NCBI RefSeq assembly: GCF_000744095.1
Contig: NZ_JQLI01000001.1
Span: 3,844,001 to 3,908,000, forward strand
Reading direction: 5' to 3'
Source: Cupriavidus necator A5-1
GTDB lineage: Bacteria; Pseudomonadota; Gammaproteobacteria; Burkholderiales; Burkholderiaceae
DNA: 64,000 bases
Shown: positions 8,186 through 16,940 of the stretch, one piece after another
How positions within the stretch are numbered: position 1 is the first letter of the stretch
Layout: each line of letters begins with the position of its first letter
Notes under the pieces: generated by a model
Databases searched by the model: none
Told to the model about the DNA's origin: nothing
What the model saw: the letters and a program-made list of their open reading frames with translations, nothing else
Made by a program: the position numbers and the translations under genes

Positions 8186-9839
8186 CGCCGTCGACCCGGT
8201 CGCCCGCGCCCATGCCACCGATCGCAGCGCCCTGGCCATCGCGCAGGTAGGCGAAGATTTCGATGCGCTGCGGCGCGGAGAATGCCGCGGGGTCCGGGGC
8301 CGTGCCCGGTGCCGCGCGCGCGATCCGCACGTAGTAGACGCCCGCCTCCGGGCGTGGCAGGTCGATAGCGTTGGCGGCGGTGTGCTCGTCGGCCAGCAGC
8401 TTGGCGAAGCCGGCGTCCGCCGACACCTGCACGCGGTAACCGGTGCTGCTATCCCCGCGCCAGCCGATATGCAGCGTGCTGCCGTCGTCCTGCAGGGTCG
8501 GCACCGGCGGCGCCGGCTCAACGGTGAAGGCGACCGGCGCCGACCACGGACCCGGGCGGCCAGCGCCGTCCACGCTGCGCACGCGCCACCACCAGCGGCC
8601 CGACGCCAGCGGCAGCGCGGCGGCGGGTTGTGCGGCCGGGTGCAGCGCGGCCTGCCGCGTGAAGCCGGCATCGGCGGCAAGCGCCAGTTCGTAGCGCGCC
8701 ACGCCCGGCACCGCGGCCCATTCGAAGGCCACCGCCTCGGCATACCGCACCGCATCGGCGGCGGGCTGCAGCGTGAACGGGGCCGGCGGATTCAGGCGCA
8801 CGGACACCGGCGCCTGCGCGCCGTGGCCGGTCAGCTGGTGCGCATCCACGGCGCTGACGCTGAGGTAGAGGGTGCCTTCGGGCAGGCCCTCGACCCGGGC
8901 GGTGGTAGCGGTGGAGATGCCGGTCCAGACCAGTTCGCTCAGCGCCGCGTCGCGCGCCACCGCCACGCGGTAGGCCGTGGCGCCCGCCACCGGCTGCCAG
9001 CTTGCGTCGAAGGCGGGGCCGAGCACGGTATCGTCCGGCGGCAGCAAGGCCGGCGCCGGCAGCAGCGCCACCGGATGCGACAGCCGGCCATTGACCGTCA
9101 CGCCAATGCCGTAGCCGGCGCCGACCGATGCTGCCGCCGTCATGGCGCGATCCGCCGCCGCGCGGGCGCCGCGCGCCGCGCTGGCGCCGACACGGCCTTC
9201 CAGCACCTCGCTGCGGCTGCCTTCGGCGTCGGCCGAGACACGATAGCGGGTGCCGCGCACGCCGGTCACCATCATCGGCGTATGCAGCTCGAAGCGGCCG
9301 ACACCGCCGCCTTCGGGCGCTACGCGCGTATCGGCGGCACCCTTCTCGATGCGGATCACGGTATCGGTCAGCCCGCTGCGCGCGAACGTGCGCAGGCGCC
9401 GCACCACCACCGCGGTGGCCGGCGGCAGCGTGACGCGGGTGCGGTCCGGCAGCTCGAGCGTGACCGAGCCACCCGCGGGCGTCTCGATGCGCGCCGCCTC
9501 GTCCAGCGTCATGCCCACCTGCACCGGCCGGCCGTTGGCCCGGACCTCGCCCTGCACATAGACCACGCGTGCCGAGGCCGCCTGTTCCGGAATCTGGCTC
9601 AGCGGGATGCGCAGCCGCGAGCCGGGCACCAGCCGGTATGGGTCGGCCACGCCGTTCAGGCGCTGCAGCGTGCGCCAGCCGTCGGCCGAGGCCATATAGC
9701 GCTCGGCCAGCGCGATCAGCGTATCGCCCGGCTCCACCAGGTAGAGAAAATCGGCACCTTCCGCGCCCGCCGGGCCGGCCTGGGCCTGCTGGACCGAAAT
9801 CCCCGCGCCGAACAGCCAGGCCAGCACAGCCACCTTCAT
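8163..9839 (-). CDS. LysM- and FecR-domain periplasmic protein
   Basis: Exported protein of about 558 residues from the ATG at 9839. A signal peptide (VAVLAWLFGAG...AQA) leads into a LysM peptidoglycan-binding domain (YLVEPGDTLIALAERY, then the NGVADPYRLVPG turn). A FecR domain follows (VQGEVRANGRPVQVGM, then TPMMVTGVRGTRYRVS). The C-terminal half looks like repeated fibronectin/Asp-box-like beta modules (WRVRSVDGAGRPGPWS, GYRVQVSADAGF). ATGs at 9851 and 9863 are alternative starts; none has a strong ribosome site. It lies 28 bp after the response regulator stop and overlaps the CHASE2 kinase gene. FecR domains usually relay envelope signals; pairing with a CHASE2 kinase suggests a wall-sensing accessory, which is an inference. 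Confidence 0.85.
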   Translation of the reverse strand: MKVAVLAWLFGAGISVQQAQAGPAGAEGADFLYLVEPGDTLIALAERYMASADGWRTLQRLNGVADPYRLVPGSRLRIPLSQIPEQAASARVVYVQGEVRANGRPVQVGMTLDEAARIETPAGGSVTLELPDRTRVTLPPATAVVVRRLRTFARSGLTDTVIRIEKGAADTRVAPEGGGVGRFELHTPMMVTGVRGTRYRVSADAEGSRSEVLEGRVGASAARGARAAADRAMTAAASVGAGYGIGVTVNGRLSHPVALLPAPALLPPDDTVLGPAFDASWQPVAGATAYRVAVARDAALSELVWTGISTATTARVEGLPEGTLYLSVSAVDAHQLTGHGAQAPVSVRLNPPAPFTLQPAADAVRYAEAVAFEWAAVPGVARYELALAADAGFTRQAALHPAAQPAAALPLASGRWWWRVRSVDGAGRPGPWSAPVAFTVEPAPPVPTLQDDGSTLHIGWRGDSSTGYRVQVSADAGFAKLLADEHTAANAIDLPRPEAGVYYVRIARAAPGTAPDPAAFSAPQRIEIFAYLRDGQGAAIGGMGAGDRVDGGDRIRLR

Positions 9840-9867
9840 CCGCCTACCCATCCACTCACCCATCCAC

Positions 9868-10587
9868 TTACGCATCCGCCCCGGCCTCAGCGTCGGCCGC
9901 GGAGATTTCTTCAAACCGGTAGCCGTGCGAATACACGGATGTCAGCCGCACGCCGTTGTCGGCGCGCAGCGCCAACTTCAGGCGCAGCCGCGAGATATGC
10001 GTGTCGAGCGTGCGCGAGCCCGCGCCCATGGCGCGGCCCCAGACGGCCTGCTCCACCACCTCGCGCGCCAGCAGGCGGCCGGTATTGCGGAACAGGAACA
10101 GCGCCAGCTCGTACTCGCGCGGTGACAGCAGGGCCGGCTGGCCGCCGATGGAGATGGTGCGCGTGCGTGGATCGACGGTGTAGTTGCCGCGCCGGATCAG
10201 CTCGACTTCCTGTGCAGCCTCGGGATAGGCGCGGCGCAGCAGCGAGCGCACGCGGGCGATCAGTTCGCCGGCGCGGATGGGCTTGAGCATGTAGTCGTCG
10301 GCGCCGACGGTGAGGCCCGCGACGATGTCGGCCTCGTCGGTACGGCTGGTGACGAACAGGATCGGCGGCATGTTGCCGGACTTCTGCCGCACCCAGCTGA
10401 CCAGTTCGTAGCCGCTGGTGCCGGGCAGCTGCCAGTCGACCATGAGCAGGTCGTAGGCGCGCTCGCGCAGCGCGCGCAGCAGGTCGGCGCCGTTGGCGAA
10501 GGACTCGCACTCGAAGCCGGCCTCGCCCAATATCTCCCGGATCAGTTCGGCCTGATCCGGATCATCCTCCACGGAGGCAATACGCAT
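9868..10587 (-). CDS. OmpR-family response regulator of the CHASE2 module
   Basis: Response regulator of 239 residues from the ATG at 10587 (MRIASVEDDPDQAEL). The receiver domain has the acidic pocket EDD at 7-9, the phospho-acceptor Asp51 (LLMVDWQLPG) and Lys in MLKPIRAG. The C-terminal winged helix is of the OmpR type (LSPREYELALFLFRN and TLDTHISRLRLKL). A frame extends 31 codons further upstream but lacks a family match. It is the first gene of the regulator, LysM/FecR and kinase set, 286 bp after pelG. Its cognate kinase is expected to be the CHASE2 protein two genes down. Confidence 0.88.
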   Translation of the reverse strand: MRIASVEDDPDQAELIREILGEAGFECESFANGADLLRALRERAYDLLMVDWQLPGTSGYELVSWVRQKSGNMPPILFVTSRTDEADIVAGLTVGADDYMLKPIRAGELIARVRSLLRRAYPEAAQEVELIRRGNYTVDPRTRTISIGGQPALLSPREYELALFLFRNTGRLLAREVVEQAVWGRAMGAGSRTLDTHISRLRLKLALRADNGVRLTSVYSHGYRFEEISAADAEAGADA

Positions 10588-10873
10588 ACCTCTACATCCT
10601 TCTGCCAGCTTCCGACTGCAACTGCGGTCTCTGCCACGGCATGTCGACGGCTCGGCCGGCAAGTCCATTCCTTGTTTCATCCCCGCGAGGGGGCGCGGCC
10701 GTCGATCTGATCCGACGGGCCAGGCCGAAGCCCGCCGGCTGCCGCAATGTTACCCAATCGCAGCCCCCGCCGTCGAGACTTCCGTTGGGGTAGGCGCGCC
10801 AACTGCGCCGATCCGCCAGCGATCGCCCCGGGATCTGCGCGGTCCATGCTGCGATCGCGCTTCGGCATGGCTG
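10588..10873. other. Gap between pelG and the regulatory genes, no gene seen
   Basis: No frame here has coding character. A short CCCC-GCGA-GGGG hairpin lies at 10681-10692, too small to be called a terminator. The regulator genes could be read from pel transcripts or from an own promoter here; the sequence does not decide. Confidence 0.4.
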
Positions 10874-12244
10874 CTACTGCAGCATGTAGGTTTCGTACTC
10901 CAGACGGTCCAGCTTGCGGTCCAGCAGGTACAGCGCCAGCGCCACCACGACCAGCAGCGATACCGCAAACCCGTAGCCATACCAGGCCGGCCCCAGCCGC
11001 AGCGTCAGCGCCGACAGCGCGCAGTTCAGCACCACGAAGCTGGCCGTCAGCAGCAGCACCTCGCGGCGCCGGTCCAGGTAGAAATAGATGTTGAGCACCC
11101 CCAGCAGCACCACCTGCAGGCTGGCGCCGATCACGTCCACGTACAGCAGCGGCATGTACAGCTCGGAAATGCCCAGCAGCCGCAGCACCCACGCGCCCAC
11201 CACGAACAGCAGCAGCGCGGCGATGGCCTGCACCTTGACGATCTCGTACAGCCCCAGCCGGATGGTCTGGACCATGGTGTTGCGCATGTCCTCGATATGC
11301 TCGAGCGAGCTGCCGCCGCGCACCGCGTTGTAGAACGCATCGTAGTACTCGACGAAATCGGTCTCGATGCGCACCAGGAACACCGCCATGCCCGGGATGA
11401 TCGCCAGGTAGGCCAGGAACACCGGGATGTCGTAGATGATCGACGCATGCAGCGGCCCGATCACCTGTTGCCCGGTGGACGGCGCGTACCAGAACATGAA
11501 CTTGTCGATCCAGATGCCGAGGTTGTACAGCAGGCCGATCGCCACCAGGCTGGGGTAGGCGTAGCGACGCTCGAACACCTCGAACGTCATGAACTGGCGG
11601 CTGGTGTAGTTGCGGTAGATCAGCGTCACCATGCCGGTCAGCAGGCACAGCTGCCCGGCGACGAAGCCGCCCAGCAGCCCCTCCAGCCCGCGGCCGCGCA
11701 GCGCCAGCGCGGCGCCCACCGAGATCGCGTAGCCGAGCAGGAAGGTCCAGACGATGGCCTTGTACTGCTTCATGCCGGACAGGAAGATCGCGGCGATCCA
11801 GATATTGCTCAGCACCACGAAGCCGGCCACCATCAGCAGCCGGTACAGCACCGACTGCTCGCCGAAGCTGAGCACCGCGCAGGCCAGGCCGATGCCGCCC
11901 GACAGCACCGTCACCAGCAGCGCCACCGCGTGGTAGTTGCTCAACACCAGGTGGTCGCGCTTCTCGAACAGCCGGTCCGAGGTAAAGCGCGTGAACGACA
12001 GCTGCATCGGCCCGGTCAGGATCAGGCTGCCCGCGATCAGGTAGGTCACCGACACCTGGAACTGCGTGATCAGCGTGCCCGGCACCACGAAGGGCAGGCT
12101 CAGCATGCCGATCAGCAGGATGCCGACGATCGACAGGATCCACGGCCCGGAGCTGATGATGCCCGCGTACGCATAGGCGCCCAGCATGCCGTAGAGGTTG
12201 TCCCGGCGCAGCATCTTGCGCAGCTCGAATCCAATGCCCGCCAT
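10874..12244 (-). CDS. pelG: PelG, inner-membrane Pel polysaccharide exporter
   Basis: Polytopic membrane protein of 456 residues of the polysaccharide transporter/MATE-like superfamily, with about 12 predicted helices (for example IISSGPWILSIVGILLIGM and a C-terminal FAVSLLVVVALALYLLD). With PelD, PelE and PelF it forms the inner-membrane synthesis and export complex for the Pel polymer. Length matches the Pseudomonas protein. ATG at 12244 begins 2 bp after the pelF stop, so the two are coupled. It is the last of the seven pel genes in the conserved A-G order. Confidence 0.95.
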   Translation of the reverse strand: MAGIGFELRKMLRRDNLYGMLGAYAYAGIISSGPWILSIVGILLIGMLSLPFVVPGTLITQFQVSVTYLIAGSLILTGPMQLSFTRFTSDRLFEKRDHLVLSNYHAVALLVTVLSGGIGLACAVLSFGEQSVLYRLLMVAGFVVLSNIWIAAIFLSGMKQYKAIVWTFLLGYAISVGAALALRGRGLEGLLGGFVAGQLCLLTGMVTLIYRNYTSRQFMTFEVFERRYAYPSLVAIGLLYNLGIWIDKFMFWYAPSTGQQVIGPLHASIIYDIPVFLAYLAIIPGMAVFLVRIETDFVEYYDAFYNAVRGGSSLEHIEDMRNTMVQTIRLGLYEIVKVQAIAALLLFVVGAWVLRLLGISELYMPLLYVDVIGASLQVVLLGVLNIYFYLDRRREVLLLTASFVVLNCALSALTLRLGPAWYGYGFAVSLLVVVALALYLLDRKLDRLEYETYMLQ

Positions 12245-12246
12245 GC

Positions 12247-13836
12247 TCAGGCTCCTCCGTGGACCGGGCAGCGCGCGGGCTTGCCGCCGCCGTGCCGGTC
12301 ATGCCCGGCGCCGTCGGGTTGCGCCATCAGCCGTTGATACAGGTCGCGGTAGCTGCCCACCATGCGTTGCTGGGTGTAGTAGCGCTCCACGCGGGCAACG
12401 CCCGCCGCCTGCGCCGCCTGCCAGCGCGCCGGGTCTTTCAGCAGCGCCAGGGCCTCGCCGGCCAGCGCCGCGGGGTCGGCAATGCGGACCACGCCACCGG
12501 CGGCGCCCAGCGCGGCATCCTCGCCGGGCAGGCCGAACAGCAGCTCGCGGCAGGAGCCCACGTCGGTGGTCACGCACGGCACGCCGGCGGCAAAGCCTTC
12601 GAGCACCACCAGCGGCAGCGCCTCGCTGATCGAGCTGAGCACCAGCACGCCCACCTGCGGCAGCAGCGCGTCGATGCGCTGGAAGCCCAGGAACCTGACC
12701 TTGTCGCCCAGTCCCAGGCTCTGCGCCAGGCTGCGGCATTCGCGCGCGTATTCCGGATCCTCGTCCTCCGGGCCGGCGATCCAGCCTTCGGCCTCCGGGT
12801 ACTCGCGCACCACGGTCAACATCGCGCGGATGAAGGTCTTGACGTCCTTGATCGGCACCACCCGGCCGATCAGGCACAGCACCGGCGGCACGCCCGGCTT
12901 GCGCAGGTCGCGCAGTTTGGACAAGCGCGGCAGGTCGATGCCGTTGGGGATGCTGCGCGTGCGCGCCTCGGGCGCGCCGTCGAGCACCTGGCGGCGCCGG
13001 TTGCCTTCGTACAGCGCGACGATATCGTCGCCGGCGTCATAGCAAACCCGCCCCAGCGTCTCGAAAAAGCGCACCCACAGCTCGCGGAAGTAGCTGATCT
13101 GGGAGATGTCGCGCTCGAACACATTGCGGTTGTCGCGGATCCACTGGCTCTGGAACAGGTCGATCTTGCGTTCCTTGGTGTAGATGCCGTGCTCCGACAC
13201 CAGCAGCGGGCGCTGGTTGCGGTGGCGCAGCAGCGCGCCGAGAAAGCCCGCGTAGCCGGTGGAAACGGTGTGGTAGACCCGCGCCGGGATCAGGCCGTCG
13301 GCAATGCGCATCAGCTGCCACAGCGGCTTGTGCATGATGCGCACGGTCCAGAAATAGTCCGTGAACGACGGGTCGGTGCAGAAGCGCCGGTACTGGTCGG
13401 TGATGGTCTGCCAGGCGCGGCGGCTGTACAGGAAGGCGTCTTCGCCCAGCGCCCCGCCCTCCCGCAGCGCCGGCATCAGCGCGCGGATCATGGCGCCGGC
13501 CTCGGCTTCGTGGCCGGGCTGGCGCAGCAGGTCGTGCAGCCGGTCCGAGGCGTCGAACGCGGCGGGATCGCCGGAACTGCCGTGGATCATCGGCGGCGGC
13601 GGGAAGTCGTACAGGAAATGGGTTTCCAGGTGGACCACGTTGGGCGGCAGCTGGTAGGCCATGTCGCGATAGTCCTGGCGCCGGCTGCCAATAAAGACGA
13701 TGCCGAAGCGCACGTCAGGGAACGCGCGGATCATCTGGTTGACCCAGCTCGACACGCCGCCGCTCACATAAGGGAAGGTGCCTTCGAGCAGCAGCATGAC
13801 GTCGGCCAACGTCCCTCTCAGCAGGATCTCGCTCAT
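12247..13836 (-). CDS. pelF: PelF, cytosolic GT4 glycosyltransferase
   Basis: Glycosyltransferase of 529 residues that polymerises the Pel backbone from a UDP-N-acetylhexosamine donor, probably UDP-GalNAc or UDP-GlcNAc. The N-terminal half starts with LLLEGTFPYVSGGVSSWV, the signature of PelF. The C-terminal GT-B half carries GRVVPIKDVKTFIRAM and the EX7E motif (SEALPLVVLEGFAAG). The start at 13836 overlaps the pelE stop as ATGA. Readings that extend upstream run through pelE in another frame and are rejected. Confidence 0.95.
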   Translation of the reverse strand: MSEILLRGTLADVMLLLEGTFPYVSGGVSSWVNQMIRAFPDVRFGIVFIGSRRQDYRDMAYQLPPNVVHLETHFLYDFPPPPMIHGSSGDPAAFDASDRLHDLLRQPGHEAEAGAMIRALMPALREGGALGEDAFLYSRRAWQTITDQYRRFCTDPSFTDYFWTVRIMHKPLWQLMRIADGLIPARVYHTVSTGYAGFLGALLRHRNQRPLLVSEHGIYTKERKIDLFQSQWIRDNRNVFERDISQISYFRELWVRFFETLGRVCYDAGDDIVALYEGNRRRQVLDGAPEARTRSIPNGIDLPRLSKLRDLRKPGVPPVLCLIGRVVPIKDVKTFIRAMLTVVREYPEAEGWIAGPEDEDPEYARECRSLAQSLGLGDKVRFLGFQRIDALLPQVGVLVLSSISEALPLVVLEGFAAGVPCVTTDVGSCRELLFGLPGEDAALGAAGGVVRIADPAALAGEALALLKDPARWQAAQAAGVARVERYYTQQRMVGSYRDLYQRLMAQPDGAGHDRHGGGKPARCPVHGGA

Positions 13837-14819
13837 GATTGCCAGTAACGCAGCAGGGGCCGCACCAGCGGGAGCGGCGAGGGACTGTCGAACGATGCCA
13901 TCAGCTGGCGCACCGCGGCGTAGTCGCGTTCCAGGTAGGCGGCTTCGGCCAGCAGCGGCAGCACGCGTTCGCGCGCAAAGCCGAGGGATTCGGCGCGCTG
14001 CAGCCATTCGCGCGCCTCGCGCGGGGCGTTGCGCGCCAGCGCCAACCGGCCGCGCATGTACCACAGCGAGGCGTTGCTGTCGTCGTGCTCCAGCGCCGCG
14101 CCGGCATAGCGCTCGACCTGGCTGGCCGTGTAGCGGTACACGTCGCCCTGCACCAGGTTCTGGTAGATCAGCTCCCAGTAGAGATCGGCCAGGCGCTTGT
14201 TGATCTCGGCGCGCTCGGCGGCACTGGCGGCGCTTTCCAGCCGCGGCAGCTCGGCCAGGATCTGCTGGGTCAGCTGCTTCTCGGCGCCGTCCAGCATGCC
14301 GTAGGCGAGCAGGCGGATATCGTCGGCGCTGTCGGCCAGCAGCTCGCGCAGCACGGGGCTGGCGGTGCGCGCCGGCATCGACTGCATCGCCACCAGCGCG
14401 GTCAGGCGTTCAGGCAGCGGCGCGCGCGCGTTGCCCAGCTGCGCGCGCAGCCGCGCGCCGCCGCCGTGCGTGACGCGCGCCATCAGGTGCGTGACGAACT
14501 CGGGCAGGCCCACGGTGCCGATGCCGCTGGCGTCCGTGCGTCGTGGGAACAATTTCGAGAACAGATAGCTGCCAAACCACACCAGCACGCCGCCCAGCGG
14601 CACGAAAAAGCAGAACAGCGCGAGAAAGCCGTAGCTCCACGCGAATGGCACGCGCATGCGCCGCGGCAGCAGGCGCCACAGCACCAGCGCGGTCAGCGCG
14701 GCCGCCACCGCCTGCATGCCGACAAAGGCCAGCAGCAGCGCGGTACTGGTGCCGGCGCGGGCCAGCAAGGCCAGCGCGGCGAGTTGGGCGGCCAGGCCGC
14801 CGGCGCCGAGCTTAAACAT
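13833..14819 (-). CDS. pelE: PelE, membrane TPR protein
   Basis: Inner-membrane protein of 328 residues with two or three N-terminal helices (LAALALLARAG..., FLALFCFFVPLGGVLVWF) and a C-terminal helical TPR-like domain (for example AALEHDDSNASLWYMRGRLAL). In Pseudomonas PelE bridges PelF and the membrane complex. The ATG at 14819 overlaps the end of pelD by 8 bp, and its stop overlaps the pelF start. The length agrees with the Pseudomonas protein. Confidence 0.92.
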   Translation of the reverse strand: MFKLGAGGLAAQLAALALLARAGTSTALLLAFVGMQAVAAALTALVLWRLLPRRMRVPFAWSYGFLALFCFFVPLGGVLVWFGSYLFSKLFPRRTDASGIGTVGLPEFVTHLMARVTHGGGARLRAQLGNARAPLPERLTALVAMQSMPARTASPVLRELLADSADDIRLLAYGMLDGAEKQLTQQILAELPRLESAASAAERAEINKRLADLYWELIYQNLVQGDVYRYTASQVERYAGAALEHDDSNASLWYMRGRLALARNAPREAREWLQRAESLGFARERVLPLLAEAAYLERDYAAVRQLMASFDSPSPLPLVRPLLRYWQS

Positions 14820-16245
14820 GGGGGACTTCCCCGGCCGGCAGCTTCGTCTGTGCCATCTCGCCGTCCACTTGGGCGCGGTGCAGCAGCTTGAGCAGCGCAT
14901 CTTCCGAGCCGCTGCCAGGCACGGCCAGCGTATAGACGCCGATGCCCGCGCTGGTGAAATCGGTGCCGAACTGCGCGCGCAGCATGTCTTCGATACGCAC
15001 CAGATACGCGGAAACCGCCTGCGCATCGGACAGCGGCATCAGCGTCAGCATGGCGCGGTGATGGCTGTTGACCACCGGCCACGCCACATCCAGCGCGCGC
15101 CGGCTGCGCACTACCTGATCGAACAGCGCATCGCGCTCGGGGTCCAGGTCGAACACCAGCGCCACCACCGAGCTGTCGATGCCGGTCTCGCGCCGCAGCC
15201 GCGACAGCCGCGCGTAATCGAGCGCGAACGCGTACGGGCAGCCCGGCGCCGCTGCCTGGATCGCGCGGGTGGCGCCGGCATGCTCGACGCCATCGGCGTA
15301 GAAGCCCAGCAGCACCATCAGCATCTGCAGGTTTTCATAGGTCAGCGACAGGAACGGCATGCGCTCGACCACCAGCACGCCGATCAGGTGGTCGGAGCCC
15401 GCCAGCACCGGCGCCACCGCCACGTAGCGGGTCTGTGCATCATGCTGCAGGCCTTCGGCGCGCAGGTGCGCGAGCTGGCGCGTCTCCAGGCAGTGGCGCA
15501 CCAGCGGGTCGGCGGTGTCGAGCGCGAAGAGCGGGCCGACGCTCGCCGCGGGCGCGGGGTCGATCTTGTCGCCATCGCACGCGTAGAGCGCGGCGGCTTC
15601 GAGCTGGCACGCCTGCGCCACCACCTGCAGCATCGGCTGCGCGCCGGCCAGGGGCTGGCCGGTGCGCACCGCCTCGTCCTGCGCCACGCCGCGCAGCTGC
15701 GACAGCGTGTCGCGCAGCGTGGTCGGCCGCGCCAGCAGGTCGTTCTCCAGCCGCGCGTGCGAGATGCGCAGCAGGTAGTGGTTCTTGGTCAGCGCCGCCA
15801 GGCGCTCGTCCAGGTAGCGGTTGACCGCGCGGGCGCGCGCCAGGCGCGTGCCCCAGATATCGCCGAACTGCCCGGCCACCAGCACCAGCAGCAGCCCGCC
15901 CAGGAAGAACATGCGCGGGAACGGGTCGCTGATCGCGCCGGCCTGCTGGAAGAAGAACCACCCGCCCAGCAGCATCAGCACGCTGCCCACGCCGATCAGC
16001 GTGCCATAGCGCAGCGCCAGGATCACCGGCAGCAGCCAGGCCCATGGAAAGCCCAGGCCCAGCAGCAGCGGGTTCTGCGGCAGCACCAGCCAGGCCAGCC
16101 CCATCGCCAGCAGCATCGCCACCACCAGTTCGACCACGGCCGCGCGCCCGTTGACCGCGGGCGCCAGCAGGCGCGCATAGCGCCCGCCCATGCCGATGCC
16201 CTGCCCTTGCCGCGCGCGATATGTGTTGTCAGCCGTGTTGGCCAC
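14812..16245 (-). CDS. pelD: PelD, c-di-GMP receptor of the Pel complex
   Basis: Inner-membrane protein of 477 residues with about four N-terminal helices (35-130), a GAF domain (about 180-320) and a degenerate GGDEF domain. The GGDEF active site is absent. RALD at about 383-386 fits the RxxD inhibitory site that binds c-di-GMP in Pseudomonas PelD, and Arg near 417 is spaced like the second binding Arg there. The start is GTG at 16245, supported by AAGGGGA 7 bases upstream. It is 66 bp after pelC. c-di-GMP binding is a family property; its presence here is inferred from the motif. Confidence 0.93.
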   Translation of the reverse strand: MANTADNTYRARQGQGIGMGGRYARLLAPAVNGRAAVVELVVAMLLAMGLAWLVLPQNPLLLGLGFPWAWLLPVILALRYGTLIGVGSVLMLLGGWFFFQQAGAISDPFPRMFFLGGLLLVLVAGQFGDIWGTRLARARAVNRYLDERLAALTKNHYLLRISHARLENDLLARPTTLRDTLSQLRGVAQDEAVRTGQPLAGAQPMLQVVAQACQLEAAALYACDGDKIDPAPAASVGPLFALDTADPLVRHCLETRQLAHLRAEGLQHDAQTRYVAVAPVLAGSDHLIGVLVVERMPFLSLTYENLQMLMVLLGFYADGVEHAGATRAIQAAAPGCPYAFALDYARLSRLRRETGIDSSVVALVFDLDPERDALFDQVVRSRRALDVAWPVVNSHHRAMLTLMPLSDAQAVSAYLVRIEDMLRAQFGTDFTSAGIGVYTLAVPGSGSEDALLKLLHRAQVDGEMAQTKLPAGEVPHV

Positions 16246-16311
16246 GCTTATCCCCTTGCTTCAACCGGATTGCCGCGTGCCCGCGGCATTGTCGTGCTTC
16301 GCGCTGGCACC

Positions 16312-16875
16312 TCAGCCTTGCATCAGCGGCGCCAGCAGGCGGCGCAGCAGCTTCTGCGCGGTGCCCGACAGCGAGGCGCGGCTCCAGCCGCTGTCGCTGC
16401 CGGTGGCCGACCAGACCACCTCGCCGCTGGCCACGTCCAGCAGCTGCAGCGAGATGCCCACCGCCGGCTCGCCGTCGACGCCGACCTTGTAGCGCCATTC
16501 CTGCACCGCCCCGGTCAGCGCATAGCGCGCCTTCTCGGCACGCGCCCATTCCAGCGCCTTGCCCACGGCCTCGCGCTCGGCAGGCTCGAACAGCGTTTCC
16601 GGGTTGAGGCTGGCCGGATAGCGCTTGAGGCTGGCCACGCCGCCGGTCTTGAGCAGGCTCTCGGCAATCGCCTCGGCACGCAGGCCGGCCTGCGGCGTCT
16701 CGGTGTAGTTGACGATCGGCAGCACGGCGATGGTTTCGCCACGCGCGAGCTGCGGCGCGCGGCCCACGTCCGTCACCGCGCAGCCCGCCAGCCACAGCGC
16801 CGCGCCTAGCGCGCCGCACCATGCGGCCAGCCGCCTCATTGCCTTGCCCGCCGATTCCCTGGTCTCGTTGCTCAT
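16312..16875 (-). CDS. pelC: PelC, outer-membrane-associated lipoprotein
   Basis: Lipoprotein of about 187 residues with a signal peptide ending in the lipobox LAGC, then a small alpha/beta domain (ETIAVLPIVNYTETPQAG). In Pseudomonas PelC forms a dodecameric ring beneath the PelB pore that guides the polymer. ATG at 16875 has AGGGGA 7 bases upstream; the internal ATG at 16839 would give a more typical short lipoprotein leader and cannot be excluded. Confidence 0.92.
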   Translation of the reverse strand: MSNETRESAGKAMRRLAAWCGALGAALWLAGCAVTDVGRAPQLARGETIAVLPIVNYTETPQAGLRAEAIAESLLKTGGVASLKRYPASLNPETLFEPAEREAVGKALEWARAEKARYALTGAVQEWRYKVGVDGEPAVGISLQLLDVASGEVVWSATGSDSGWSRASLSGTAQKLLRRLLAPLMQG

Positions 16876-16940
16876 CGTTTTCCCCTTTTTCCCTTGATCC
16901 ATATCCTGTTGTCAGCCGATCCCCGCATGCCCGCGCCAGC

